Shown in pieces: positions 25,918 through 34,727 of a stretch of DNA of 64,000 nucleotides. Position numbers and translations under genes: made by a program. The notes below the pieces were generated by a model. That model was not told where the DNA came from. It saw only the letters and a program-made list of their open reading frames with translations, and made no database searches. The stretch's first letter is position 1, and the number at the start of each line of letters is the position of its first letter. Location: the NCBI GenBank assembly GCA_005790605.1, contig SXUI01000018.1, forward strand, positions 62,001 to 126,000, in the 5' to 3' direction. Source of the DNA: Planctomycetia bacterium. GTDB taxonomy: Bacteria > Planctomycetota > Phycisphaerae > Phycisphaerales > SM1A02.

Positions 25918-28545
25918 ATGCCTGAAATCAACACTCCCGCTTCACCCACGCCCCCTGTCGCCGTCCTCGCGGAATACACCGCCGAATCGATTCAGGTCCT
26001 CGAAGGGCTCGAGGCGATCCGCAAGCGACCAGGCATGTATGTCGGCGGAACGGGCCTCAACGCCCTGCACCATCTGGTGTACGAGTGCGTCGACAATGCG
26101 ATCGATGAAGTGATGGCCGGCTTCGCGACTTCCGTCACAGTCCGCATTGGCGTCGATGGAAGTTGCACGGTCATGGATGACGGCCGCGGCATGCCAGTGG
26201 ACCCCATGCGGCATGAGGACCCGACGATCAACGGCCGTCCCGCCGTGGAAGTGATTCTCACCGAAGTGCACGCAGGTGGAAAGTTCGGCGACAACGCATA
26301 CAAGGTCTCCGGCGGCTTGCACGGGGTCGGCGTGAAGTGCGTCAATGCGCTTTCGGAGTGGACCGTCGTTGAAGTGCTGAAGGACGACAAGACGTACCAC
26401 ATTGGATTCGCACGCGGCGAAGTCACTGAACCACTCCGCCAAATCGCGACAACCTCTCCGGCGCCGGCTGGCGCGAAGCACTCTGGAACGAAGATCTCCT
26501 TCCTCCCCGACAACACGATTTTCCCTGACATCGAGTTTCGTTTCGAGACGCTCGAGCATCGACTCCGCGAACTCAGCTTCCTAAACCCAGGCGTGATGAT
26601 CCGGCTCGTCGATGAGCGCGTTGACAAGAGCGGCGAGCTGCGGGATCTCACCTTTCCCCGCGCCGAAGGCATTGGCGGATATGTCGCGTGGATGAATCGC
26701 GAAAAGACCAAGCAATCGCCGGTGATAGCGTTCACCGCAGAAGATCCGGCGCAGTCCTTCACACTTGATTTCGCCATGCAGTACACGGATGGATCGAACG
26801 AGAACACGCTCGCGTTCGGTAACAACATCCCAAATAGAGACGGTGGCACGCATGTGCAGGGCTTCAAGTCCGCCCTCACGCGCACTATCAACGGCTACGC
26901 ACGCAAGAACAACTACATCAAGGACCTCGTTCCGAGCGGCGACGACTTGCGAGAAGGCCTTGTGACCGTGGTCAGCGTCAAGCTCCCCAATCCACAATTC
27001 AACAATCAGACGAAAGAGAAGCTGCTCAACGAGGAGATCGAGGCGTTCGTGTCCGGCGCGCTCTCCGACAAGCTCACGGCGTGGCTCGAAGAGCACCCGA
27101 AGGAAGCGAAGGAAATGAGCCTTCGAGCCGTCCTCGCCGCAGAAGCGCGAGAGGCGGCGCGCAAGGCGCGCGAACTCATCAAACGCAAAGGCGCACTTGA
27201 GTCGGGTGGCATGCCGCACAAACTTTCCGACTGCTCCTCGGATGATGTGGAGAAGACTGAACTCTTCATCGTCGAAGGAGATTCCGCAGGAGGAAGCGCC
27301 AAGGGCGGGCGCGACCATGTTCTCCAGGCAATTCTTCCGTTGCGCGGAAAACTCCTCAATGTCGAGAAGGCGCGCCTCGACAAGGTCCTTGGGTTTGAAG
27401 AGATTCGCATCCTCATCCAAGCGCTGCAATGCGGCATCGGTGAGGACTTTGATATCGCGAAGTTGCGTTACGGGCGTCTCATCATCATGACTGACGCCGA
27501 TGTCGTTGGTTCGCACATCCGCACGCTGCTGCTGACTTTCCTCTTCCGACAGATGGGCGAACTCGTCCGCCAAGGCAGAGTGTTTATTGCGCAGCCCCCG
27601 CTCTATCAGGTCATTCGAGGCAGGAACTCTCAGTATGTGCTCAATGACCGTCAGATGAACGAAACGCTTCTGAATCTAGCGATCCCACACGCGGGGTTCG
27701 TCGTGCGCGGTGATGACGGACAGATCCTGCATCGCATCCAGGGTGACGAGATTCGTCGCATGGTTCGAACACTCGAGCGGCTCACGGAGTTGGTCGGTGT
27801 CTCGCAACGCCGTGGCATTCAGTTCCTACAGCTGCTCGCCGCGCGGCACGCAGATCCAAGTAAGCAGCAGAAACTTCCAAGTTGGCACCTCGTGCACAAC
27901 GAAGGATCCGCGCTCTTCCATAGCGAGGAAGCTGCACGCGCAGAGGTTGCGAAGCTTGAGCTCATTCTCGACGACACGCTCGCGCCCGATCAGAAAGTGG
28001 ACCGGCGAAAGCTCGGGCGATTGCGCGAACTCCATGAAAACCGCGAGCTCGAGCGCCTCTTCATCGCGCTGCAGGGATGGCACATTTCGATCGACGACTA
28101 CGGCCTCGTCCAAGAAGAGTCCGTCACCGGCGAGCGGTTGCCCGCGCGTTATGCGTGGATGATCGAAGATCCAAAGAAGTCAAAGGTCGCAGAAATCGCC
28201 GTCGATGCGGATGCCGAAACATCCAACGGAGATGCGGTTGTCGCGAGCGGAAAGAAAGAGTCGTCGCTCGTTGAGGCCGCGAATGTTCCAAGCATTGTGA
28301 AGGCGCTGCTCGAGTTTGGTCGTCGCGGCATTGAAGTGAAGCGCTTCAAGGGCCTAGGCGAAATGGAGCCCGAGCAACTTTGGGAAACAACCATGGATCC
28401 TGCGCGGCGAACACTTGTTCGAGTGACAGTCGAAAGTGCCCACGAGGCCGATGTGCTCTTCTCCGTCCTCATGGGCGAGGATGTCGAACGGCGCCGGACC
28501 TATATAGAGAAGCACGCTCTCGAAGTGAAAAATCTCGATATCTGA
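25918..28545 (+). CDS. gyrB: DNA gyrase subunit B (ATP-hydrolysing topoisomerase)
   Basis: An 875-residue GyrB: GHKL ATPase (residues 20-240, with ECVDNAIDE and the GGLHGVGVKCVNALS loop), transducer, TOPRIM from about residue 450 (EGDSAGGSAK, Glu453) and the C-terminal Gyr_B tail. It contains a roughly 170-residue insertion in the TOPRIM part as in E. coli GyrB. The metal motif reads D526-A-D528-V-V530 where DADVD is expected, a noncanonical third residue. I chose the ATG at 25918; an ATG at 25864 (with AAGGGG upstream) and an open frame from 25648 are also possible. Confidence 0.93.
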   Translation: MPEINTPASPTPPVAVLAEYTAESIQVLEGLEAIRKRPGMYVGGTGLNALHHLVYECVDNAIDEVMAGFATSVTVRIGVDGSCTVMDDGRGMPVDPMRHEDPTINGRPAVEVILTEVHAGGKFGDNAYKVSGGLHGVGVKCVNALSEWTVVEVLKDDKTYHIGFARGEVTEPLRQIATTSPAPAGAKHSGTKISFLPDNTIFPDIEFRFETLEHRLRELSFLNPGVMIRLVDERVDKSGELRDLTFPRAEGIGGYVAWMNREKTKQSPVIAFTAEDPAQSFTLDFAMQYTDGSNENTLAFGNNIPNRDGGTHVQGFKSALTRTINGYARKNNYIKDLVPSGDDLREGLVTVVSVKLPNPQFNNQTKEKLLNEEIEAFVSGALSDKLTAWLEEHPKEAKEMSLRAVLAAEAREAARKARELIKRKGALESGGMPHKLSDCSSDDVEKTELFIVEGDSAGGSAKGGRDHVLQAILPLRGKLLNVEKARLDKVLGFEEIRILIQALQCGIGEDFDIAKLRYGRLIIMTDADVVGSHIRTLLLTFLFRQMGELVRQGRVFIAQPPLYQVIRGRNSQYVLNDRQMNETLLNLAIPHAGFVVRGDDGQILHRIQGDEIRRMVRTLERLTELVGVSQRRGIQFLQLLAARHADPSKQQKLPSWHLVHNEGSALFHSEEAARAEVAKLELILDDTLAPDQKVDRRKLGRLRELHENRELERLFIALQGWHISIDDYGLVQEESVTGERLPARYAWMIEDPKKSKVAEIAVDADAETSNGDAVVASGKKESSLVEAANVPSIVKALLEFGRRGIEVKRFKGLGEMEPEQLWETTMDPARRTLVRVTVESAHEADVLFSVLMGEDVERRRTYIEKHALEVKNLDI

Positions 28546-28613
28546 GCCGACTCCGAGCGTGGGGAGAAGCCTTGCTCTCGAAGTGCAATTCTCGATATCG
28601 AAACTCAGCCGCT
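28507..28613 (+). repeat. Decayed tandem duplicate of the gyrB 3' end
   Basis: Copy one (28507-28552) is the last codons of gyrB and its stop; copy two (28564-28613) repeats GAGAAGC, GCTCTCGAAGTG, TCTCGATATC and CAGCCG(A)CT with small indels. The copies are 57 bases apart. Copy two lies after the gyrB stop, reaches the stop codon of the convergent binding-protein gene, and has no open frame of its own. Confidence 0.8.
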
Positions 28614-29638
28614 CAACCCGCTGACCAATGAAAGACATTGGACACGGCAGGCTTCGATGGAAGGCGTTTCATTTGGAAAAGTTGATCGACCAACGCCTGC
28701 CAGCGCGCTTGCGTCATCGCGCCGAGCCCGAGTTTTTTCGTTTCTGCCGTTTCAATGAGCGTGCGCTGCGCATTCGCGCCACCTTGAAACGCCTCCATGC
28801 TCATGGATGAATTGAGTGCATGCATCGTTGCATTGACTTCCTCAGGGTCCTCGAGATACGCCTGCCATCCCTTGGCGCAAGCCTTCACAAGTCGCGCGCA
28901 TGCATCTCGGTGTGTCTCGAAGAACTCTCGTCGGGTCACCACGACGGTGTCGTACGGATTGAATCCAGCCGAGTTTGTGAGGAAAACGCGCAATGGGACG
29001 CTCTGCAGCTGAAGGGCGACGGGCTCCGATGTCACGAAGCACTGGTTCGCCATCTTGGGATCGGCGACAAACTGCGCGTAACTTCCCGCGTATGGAACGC
29101 GTTTGAGCGCCTGCCCTCCATACGCGCTGTCGAGCCACGCATATTCCGTGAGCCCTTCTTCGAGCGCAATCGTCGCGTCGCTCTTCCATAGTTCTTCGAG
29201 CGACTTCCACGGAGCGCTCTGGTGCACCATGATGGCGCGAGGACTCTCTTGAAACACTGCGTAGAGGGCAACGAGGTCGCCGCCCGAGGTGGCGATTTCC
29301 AAAACTTGCGGCGAACTCACAATCGCGAAGTCCACCTTGCCACTCGCGACGAGTTGGGGCGCAGGAATGCTCGGCCCACCTTGCGCGACGGTGATGCTCA
29401 GTCCAAGCTCTTCGAAGTAACCAAGCTCTTGAGCCGCGAAGAATCCACCAAACTGTGGATCCGCAACCCAATTCAGCTGCAGCGTCGCCGCCAGGGTCGA
29501 TGCTGGCTTCTCTTGCTGCGCGGGTGGCTCCGGCGAAGGAGTCGAACCGCTACATCCACTCAGGACAATCGCAAGGCTGAGTACGGTGCTTACGCATGAG
29601 GCGAGAGTCCAACGCGGCGAATGCGCGAGTTCATCCAT
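28613..29638 (-). CDS. ABC substrate-binding lipoprotein (NMT1/THI5-like)
   Basis: A 341-residue periplasmic-type binding protein; the lipobox is LSGC in the signal peptide (around residue 29). LQLNWVADPQFGGFFAAQELG is the classic start of the NMT1/THI5 group, which includes ThiY (pyrimidine precursors of thiamine) and nitrate/taurine binding proteins. The ThiY-like N-terminus makes formylaminopyrimidine or a similar thiamine precursor the best guess. It is divergent from the ATPase and permease genes; the distance between starts is 62 bases, so a shared control region is likely. No TPP riboswitch is visible. Confidence 0.88.
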   Translation of the reverse strand: MDELAHSPRWTLASCVSTVLSLAIVLSGCSGSTPSPEPPAQQEKPASTLAATLQLNWVADPQFGGFFAAQELGYFEELGLSITVAQGGPSIPAPQLVASGKVDFAIVSSPQVLEIATSGGDLVALYAVFQESPRAIMVHQSAPWKSLEELWKSDATIALEEGLTEYAWLDSAYGGQALKRVPYAGSYAQFVADPKMANQCFVTSEPVALQLQSVPLRVFLTNSAGFNPYDTVVVTRREFFETHRDACARLVKACAKGWQAYLEDPEEVNATMHALNSSMSMEAFQGGANAQRTLIETAETKKLGLGAMTQARWQALVDQLFQMKRLPSKPAVSNVFHWSAG

Positions 29639-29700
29639 CCGTTTAGTGTAGTGTGGTTGTCACGACGCGCCATTCGTCGATGTCATCGCTCGCTCGATCT

Positions 29701-30462
29701 ATGCCCACTCGCCCTGTCATCGCTGTCCATGAGATTACGCGGCGGTTCCGCGACACGCTCGCCGTCGATCGCGTTTCGTTCGAGGTGCCTGTTGGAGGAT
29801 GCGTCGCATTGGTCGGGCCAAGTGGCTGCGGGAAGACCACCCTCCTGCGCATGATCGGAGGTCTCGATGTACCCGATGCTGGATCCATCGTGCAGATAGG
29901 GGGCGAGGCAGCGTTTGTCTTTCAAGAACCGCGACTCTTGCCGTGGCTCAGCCTGCTTGACAATGTCGCGCTTCCACTTCGTCTTCGCGGCGTGCCTCGC
30001 GGCGTTGCTCGCGACCTGGCGATGGAGAGCATCGCGTTAGTGAAACTCAGCGACGCCGTACACCGCCCGCCGTCGCAACTGTCGGGAGGGATGAGAATGC
30101 GAGCGTCGCTCGCACGTGCACTTGTTGCCTCGCCTCGAGTGCTACTCCTCGACGAACCCATGAGCGGGCTTGATGAAGTGACGCGCCACGAGCTCGACGA
30201 AGAACTTCGCGCCTTATGGGAGCGCCTTCGATGCACGATCGTGCTCGTCACACATTCCGTTCCCGAGGCGGCGTATCTGGCGGAAGAGATTCTCGTTCTC
30301 TCACCGCGCCCCGCCCGGATCGTCGCACGGATTCCAACACCCATCGGACACCGTAGCGCAAGCACATGGACTTCGGCGTCACTGAATGAGACCGTTCGAT
30401 GTGCAAGCGAGGCACTGCTCACTGCGGTTGCAATGGACGCACAGCAGAGGCACCTCGCGTGA
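29701..30462 (+). CDS. ABC importer ATPase (ThiZ/SsuB-like)
   Basis: A 253-residue ATPase with Walker A GPSGCGKTT, signature LSGGMRMR and Walker B LLLDEPMSGLDE, the pattern of the nitrate/sulfonate/thiamine-precursor importer group. I chose ATG 29701; GTG 29653 and ATG 29680 are in phase upstream but would reach into the space shared with the divergent binding-protein gene. Its stop overlaps the permease GTG by four bases (GTGA). Confidence 0.9.
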   Translation: MPTRPVIAVHEITRRFRDTLAVDRVSFEVPVGGCVALVGPSGCGKTTLLRMIGGLDVPDAGSIVQIGGEAAFVFQEPRLLPWLSLLDNVALPLRLRGVPRGVARDLAMESIALVKLSDAVHRPPSQLSGGMRMRASLARALVASPRVLLLDEPMSGLDEVTRHELDEELRALWERLRCTIVLVTHSVPEAAYLAEEILVLSPRPARIVARIPTPIGHRSASTWTSASLNETVRCASEALLTAVAMDAQQRHLA

Positions 30463-31265
30463 AATCTTCACGCCCTCACACATCTTCTCACATGCCATGG
30501 CTCCTGCGTTGGTTCAACGCACTCGCGCCGCTTGCGGCGATTGCCGTGGTGATCGTGCTGTGGTGGGGATGCAAGGCTCTCTTCGGCATCGAGAGTTTCA
30601 TCCTTCCTTCACCACTCGAAGTTGTGCATGCGTTTGCCGAGGATCCCCGGACCTTTCTCATCGGAAGCATGGAATCGGCATCTGCCGCCGCGATCGGTTT
30701 TTCGATCGCGGCGGTCCTCGGAGTACTGCTCGCGAGCGCGCTCTCGCTCTCAACTCGTGTGGAGCGAAGCGTGTACCCGCTCACGCTGTTTTTTCAGATG
30801 GTTCCGCTCATCGCCATCGCCCCACTGCTTGTTGTTTGGCTTGGGTACGGGAAACCCACGATCATCGCGAGCGCCGCGATCGTGAGCATTTTCCCCGTCA
30901 TCGCCAACACCTTACAGGGGCTTCGCAGCGCGAATCCCCACCTTATCGAGCTCTTTCAACTTCTCCGAGCGTCGAAGCTCACCACCTGGTGGCGGCTCGC
31001 ACTTCCAAGCGCGGTGCCGAACATCGTCACTGGTCTTCGAATCTCCGCAGGCCTTGCTTCGATCGGAACTATCGCAGGCGAGTTCATCGCTGGAGTGGGC
31101 GGCGAGCGCGCGCCTCTCGGCGTGCTTGTCATGACTGGCCTTCGGTCGTTTCGAACGGACCGCGTTTTCGTCGCGGTGCTACTCGCGGCGCTTGTCGGAT
31201 TCGTCGTCTTCGGATGTGTCGGCGTGCTCAGTCGATTGCTCCTGCGCCGCTGGCTCGTTTCGTGA
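30459..31265 (+). CDS. ABC importer permease (BPD family, ThiX/SsuC-like)
   Basis: About 268 residues with six helices. The EAA-type loop is in LLRASKLTTWWRLALPSAVPN near residue 175, where it should contact the ATPase. GTG at 30459 gives a start that overlaps the ATPase stop; the open frame from 30399 lies inside the ATPase gene. With the ATPase and the divergent binding protein it forms a complete importer. Confidence 0.9.
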   Translation: MKSSRPHTSSHMPWLLRWFNALAPLAAIAVVIVLWWGCKALFGIESFILPSPLEVVHAFAEDPRTFLIGSMESASAAAIGFSIAAVLGVLLASALSLSTRVERSVYPLTLFFQMVPLIAIAPLLVVWLGYGKPTIIASAAIVSIFPVIANTLQGLRSANPHLIELFQLLRASKLTTWWRLALPSAVPNIVTGLRISAGLASIGTIAGEFIAGVGGERAPLGVLVMTGLRSFRTDRVFVAVLLAALVGFVVFGCVGVLSRLLLRRWLVS

Positions 31266-31282
31266 GCAAGCCAAGACGAAAG

Positions 31283-31314
31283 CGCGCGAGGCAGTCCTTC
31301 GACCGCCTCGCGCG
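31283..31314. terminator. Hairpin between convergent permease and porin genes
   Basis: CGCGCGAGGC (31283-31292) pairs with GCCTCGCGCG (31305-31314), and the loop can add GTC/GAC. On the minus strand it is followed by CTTTCGTCTT, so it is a better intrinsic terminator for the porin gene; it may also serve the permease. Confidence 0.6.
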
Positions 31315-31355
31315 ACGCAATTGCTATTGGAGTTGCTCTTGCAGTCGTCGACGAA

Positions 31356-32744
31356 TCAGAAAGTCACCGTCGCGCGCAGCGTGAAGATCACCGAAGTGTC
31401 AGCCGCGCCATCGCCAGTTGGATCGAAGACGAACTGCATATCTGGTTTGAGTCGGAACCACGGCGTCACGGCGTAGTCGTAGTAGCATTCGACCATCGTT
31501 TCGTTCGAGCCATCGCCGAGGGCAGCGCCACTCGCGAAGTCGACCCAACTGACATAGACACCAGCGCCGTCCGTGTCACGACCAGAGAATGTGCCGGTGA
31601 GCGATGCGCCAAATCCGAGTTGGTTCGCTGCCGCGAAAACACTCGAATCCGTGACGCCGAATTGTCCGGCCAACCAGAGACCCTGCCGGCAACTTGATGC
31701 TTCACCAACGCCTTCAGGGCGCCAGACGCGCGCTTCAGCGACTCCGTAGAGACCGCCCGCTCCATCCTGTTCGCCGCCGCTAAAAGTTGTGAGTTGCGAG
31801 GTTGACCACCAACCACCGAGTGCCGCGCGGAATCCGCAGCATGGCCCGAGGTTGTCTTTGGTGATCCCTGCCTCCGCCGTCATGTAGACACCATTGCCGT
31901 CCCACAGAGGGCTCGGTCCCAATGCGCCCGTTTGCACGCCTTCAGCGAGCGAGCCATCGTAGATACCAAAGCCGACATAGAGTTCCTTTGACGGGTACCA
32001 AAATGCATTCAATCCGAATGCCGGATTGGGATAGGTTGGCATGAGCGGATTGGTTGGCGTCACCGCTGCCGAAAGATTGATGAAGCCAGCGAGTGCAGGC
32101 GTGTAGCCGAACTCAGCGTTCGCATCAATCTTGCCGACCTTCAATCGAAGCACGTCCGCAACGATCCACTGCTGATACCAAGCTTGTGAGATCTGCGTGA
32201 TGCTGCCGTTGATGTCGATGTTCGAGATCGGCTGGAACGCTTCTGGCACACTGAAACCGTTGCCGGTTGCGGCGTACTGAAAATCAAGGAAGACGCTGCC
32301 GCCGTCAAGATTGACGATCTTCTTCAGGTCAAAGGTCGTGTTGAGGTCAAGCAGAAACCGGCCTGTGTTGTCCTTGCCTGAACCGCCCTGGAGCGCATTG
32401 GACCATTCACCGATCGCGGTGCCGGCGAATGTCACGCCGTTGTCCGTGAGGCGGGTTCGCAAGCCACCCCAGTCACCGGTCATCCCGTTCCACTCACACC
32501 ACGACTTGCCACCGAACCACTCGCATGCGTCACTGGTTGCCACAGGCTCTGGATCACGGGCATCCTGTTCGACTGGTGCTGCCTCTTGCGGCGCGACTGG
32601 CACGACCTCGGCACTTGTCGGCACGATCGGCGCCGCGGGGGCGGCAGGCGCGAAGAGTGTGTCAGCGCAGACGAACGGCGTCTGAGCGAGGACAGCGAAG
32701 GCCGAGAGTCTGACCGCAAACGATGTTGACATGTGTTCCTGCAT
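31356..32744 (-). CDS. OprB-family carbohydrate-selective porin
   Basis: A 462-residue outer-membrane beta-barrel. After a signal peptide and a Pro/Ala/Val-rich linker (to about residue 70) comes WNGMTGDWGGLRTRL, the typical start of OprB porins, and alternating beta strands follow to a C-terminal Phe (ATVTF). DLNTTFDLKKI and WYQQWIVADVLRLKVGKID also fit. It probably lets small sugars or other solutes through the outer membrane. A free-standing gene: the terminator hairpin is downstream, the terC leader is upstream. Confidence 0.88.
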   Translation of the reverse strand: MQEHMSTSFAVRLSAFAVLAQTPFVCADTLFAPAAPAAPIVPTSAEVVPVAPQEAAPVEQDARDPEPVATSDACEWFGGKSWCEWNGMTGDWGGLRTRLTDNGVTFAGTAIGEWSNALQGGSGKDNTGRFLLDLNTTFDLKKIVNLDGGSVFLDFQYAATGNGFSVPEAFQPISNIDINGSITQISQAWYQQWIVADVLRLKVGKIDANAEFGYTPALAGFINLSAAVTPTNPLMPTYPNPAFGLNAFWYPSKELYVGFGIYDGSLAEGVQTGALGPSPLWDGNGVYMTAEAGITKDNLGPCCGFRAALGGWWSTSQLTTFSGGEQDGAGGLYGVAEARVWRPEGVGEASSCRQGLWLAGQFGVTDSSVFAAANQLGFGASLTGTFSGRDTDGAGVYVSWVDFASGAALGDGSNETMVECYYDYAVTPWFRLKPDMQFVFDPTGDGAADTSVIFTLRATVTF

Positions 32745-32875
32745 AGTGGGTCTCCTTGGCCTTTGGCGCGCACGCGTCAGGCGTGACGAGAATCGGTGCC
32801 GAACTGTCCGTGATTCATCCGAAGTCTTGATTCATGGCCCAACTCGGGTATTCACCCTACGGCAGTTCTTCGATC

Positions 32876-32985
32876 GCAGCACACTTCGCCCCGGTGCGCC
32901 CCGCGTCTCCCTTGGCCGCGCTACCGCTCCGGTGACCCCTCAGGGGCTACTCTCCCACACCCCGAACCTCTCCTGAGAGTGCTGC
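32876..32985 (+). ncRNA. Candidate structured leader RNA before terC
   Basis: GCAGCAC (32876-32882) is complementary to GTGCTGC (32979-32985) and would close a 96-base domain containing the hairpins ACCG/CGGT (32923-32933), CCCC-TCA-GGGG (32936-32946) and CTCT-CCT-GAGAG (32968-32979). It lies just before terC, a gene type often under the yybP-ykoY manganese riboswitch, but I do not find that consensus on the plus strand. On the minus strand there is GGGAGAGTAGCC, which only partly resembles it. Strand and function are open. Confidence 0.35.
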
Positions 32986-33013
32986 AGCCACCTTCCCCAC
33001 CGCTAGGCCCCCC

Positions 33014-34066
33014 TTGAACTCCATCGTTTTCCCAGTCGCAGAATATTGGTGGGTGATCGCAGCCTTTCTCGGCGTGATGGCCTGCGTCCTCACTGTCGAC
33101 CTCTTTGCGTTCGGCCTGCGGCGTACCGAACCATCCTTTCGAGTGTCATTCCTATGGACGCTCACATGCGTCGCGATCGCGATTGCCTGCGCGCTCGCGT
33201 TCTGGTGGTGGGCAGATCGCGAACTGACCACCCATCCCGAATTGCTTGAAGCGAGCCGATGGTTCAAGGCGAGCCCCGCCGACGCCGCGCGTGAACTCTT
33301 CTTCCAATTCAGCGCGGCGTACGCGGTCGAAGTTTCGTTGTCCATCGACAACCTCTTCGTCTTCATCGTGCTGTTTCGCTACTTCGCGATTCCGCGCGAG
33401 CTCCAACATCGCGTGCTCTTCTACGGCATTCTCGGCGCGATTGTCTTCCGAGGCGTGTTCATCGCCATAGGAACGGGACTCGCGCAGTTCGAATGGACGC
33501 TCATCGTCATGGGCGCGTTTCTCATCCTCACCGGCATCAAGGTGCTCCGCGCCGATAGCGATCTCGACTCAAGCCCTGACCCCGACCGCAATGTACTCGT
33601 ACGCACATTGAAGTCTGTCCTTCCAATCACTTCGGGATTCCGTGACCGCCACTTCTTTGTTCGTGAACTTGGAAAGCTCCACGCTACGCCGCTCATGATC
33701 GCGCTCTGTGTTGTAGAAACAACCGACATCGTTTTTGCGGTCGACAGCGTACCGGCCGTGCTCGGCATCTCGCGAGAGCCAATCGTTGCCTTTGCGTCCA
33801 ACATTCTTGCAATCCTTGGCCTGCGAGCCATGTTCTTCGTCGTCGCGGAAGCGATGCAGCGCTTCTACTTGTTGAAGTATGGCCTTGGACTCGTCCTCAT
33901 CTTTGTCGGTATGAAGATGACATTCCTCGGGAGACTGTTTGAAGACGGGCACTTTCCGGTTGTCCTCTCACTCGTCGTCATCACCACACTCATTGGTGGT
34001 TGCTTGTTGCTCTCCGTCCTCTTCCCCCCCAAGGCGCCGCCGACCCCGTCGGAGCCTTCAGCGTGA
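33014..34066 (+). CDS. TerC/Alx-family integral membrane protein
   Basis: A 350-residue multi-pass protein of the TerC family; members export manganese or act in metal loading of exoenzymes. The family-typical segments SLSIDNLFVFIVLFRYFAIP (about residues 107-126) and ETTDIVFAVDSVPAVLGIS (about 236) carry acidic residues in membrane helices. It starts at TTG 33014 and its stop overlaps the next gene's GTG by four bases. Confidence 0.9.
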   Translation: MNSIVFPVAEYWWVIAAFLGVMACVLTVDLFAFGLRRTEPSFRVSFLWTLTCVAIAIACALAFWWWADRELTTHPELLEASRWFKASPADAARELFFQFSAAYAVEVSLSIDNLFVFIVLFRYFAIPRELQHRVLFYGILGAIVFRGVFIAIGTGLAQFEWTLIVMGAFLILTGIKVLRADSDLDSSPDPDRNVLVRTLKSVLPITSGFRDRHFFVRELGKLHATPLMIALCVVETTDIVFAVDSVPAVLGISREPIVAFASNILAILGLRAMFFVVAEAMQRFYLLKYGLGLVLIFVGMKMTFLGRLFEDGHFPVVLSLVVITTLIGGCLLLSVLFPPKAPPTPSEPSA

Positions 34067-34725
34067 GCGACGCATTCAACCTGTTCCTTCGGCTCTTCAC
34101 CGATCTCGACACGCTGCTCGCCGAATTCGTTCGAGACTACGGTGCATGGACCTACGCGATTCTGTTCGCGATCGTGTTCTGTGAAACGGGACTCGTGGTG
34201 TTGCCGCTCCTCCCAGGAGATTCATTGCTTTTCGGTATGGGCGCGATCGCTGCAATCGGGGAACTGGATGTCCGCCAAGTCGGCCTGATTATCTTCGTCG
34301 CAGCCCTCGCCGGAGACAATCTGAACTACCGCATTGGGCGATTCATCGGCCCGCGAGCGTTCAGCGGAACGATACGATGGCTCAAGCTGTCTCATCTCGA
34401 ACGCACACAGCGCTTTTTCGAGAGACACGGCGCGAAGGCAATCATTCTCGCGCGGTTTGCGCCGATCGTGCGCACCTTTGCTCCGTTCGTCGCTGGCGTC
34501 GGAAAAATGCCGTACGGACGATTCCTGCTCTCGAGTGTCGTTGGTGCACTGCTCTGGGTCGGCCTTTTCGTCGGCGCCGGGTTCTTGTTTGGAAATCTTC
34601 CGATCGTCAAACAGCACTTTTCGAAGGTCGTCCTGCTCATTGTCGCGCTCAGCCTGATGCCCATCGCGTGGAGTTGGTGGTCGGCGCGTCGCGGGAACAC
34701 GGCGGATGCAAGGAGCACCGATTGA
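34063..34725 (+). CDS. DedA-family membrane protein (DedA/YqjA group)
   Basis: A 220-residue VTT protein, close to the usual DedA length. LPGDSLLFGMGAIAA, ARFAPIVRTFAPFVAGVGKM (about residues 130-150) are classical DedA motifs. The start is GTG in a GTGA overlap with terC. TerC-DedA pairing suggests a shared envelope or metal/proton homeostasis role. Confidence 0.92.
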   Translation: MSDAFNLFLRLFTDLDTLLAEFVRDYGAWTYAILFAIVFCETGLVVLPLLPGDSLLFGMGAIAAIGELDVRQVGLIIFVAALAGDNLNYRIGRFIGPRAFSGTIRWLKLSHLERTQRFFERHGAKAIILARFAPIVRTFAPFVAGVGKMPYGRFLLSSVVGALLWVGLFVGAGFLFGNLPIVKQHFSKVVLLIVALSLMPIAWSWWSARRGNTADARSTD

Positions 34726-34727
34726 TC

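Noticed and set aside
32876-32985. yybP-ykoY manganese riboswitch before terC
   Set aside because: The plus strand lacks the GGGGAGTAG-like start and the downstream CGGCTTTG element. The minus strand has GGGAGAGTAGCC but without the other conserved parts. Kept only as a generic structured-RNA candidate.
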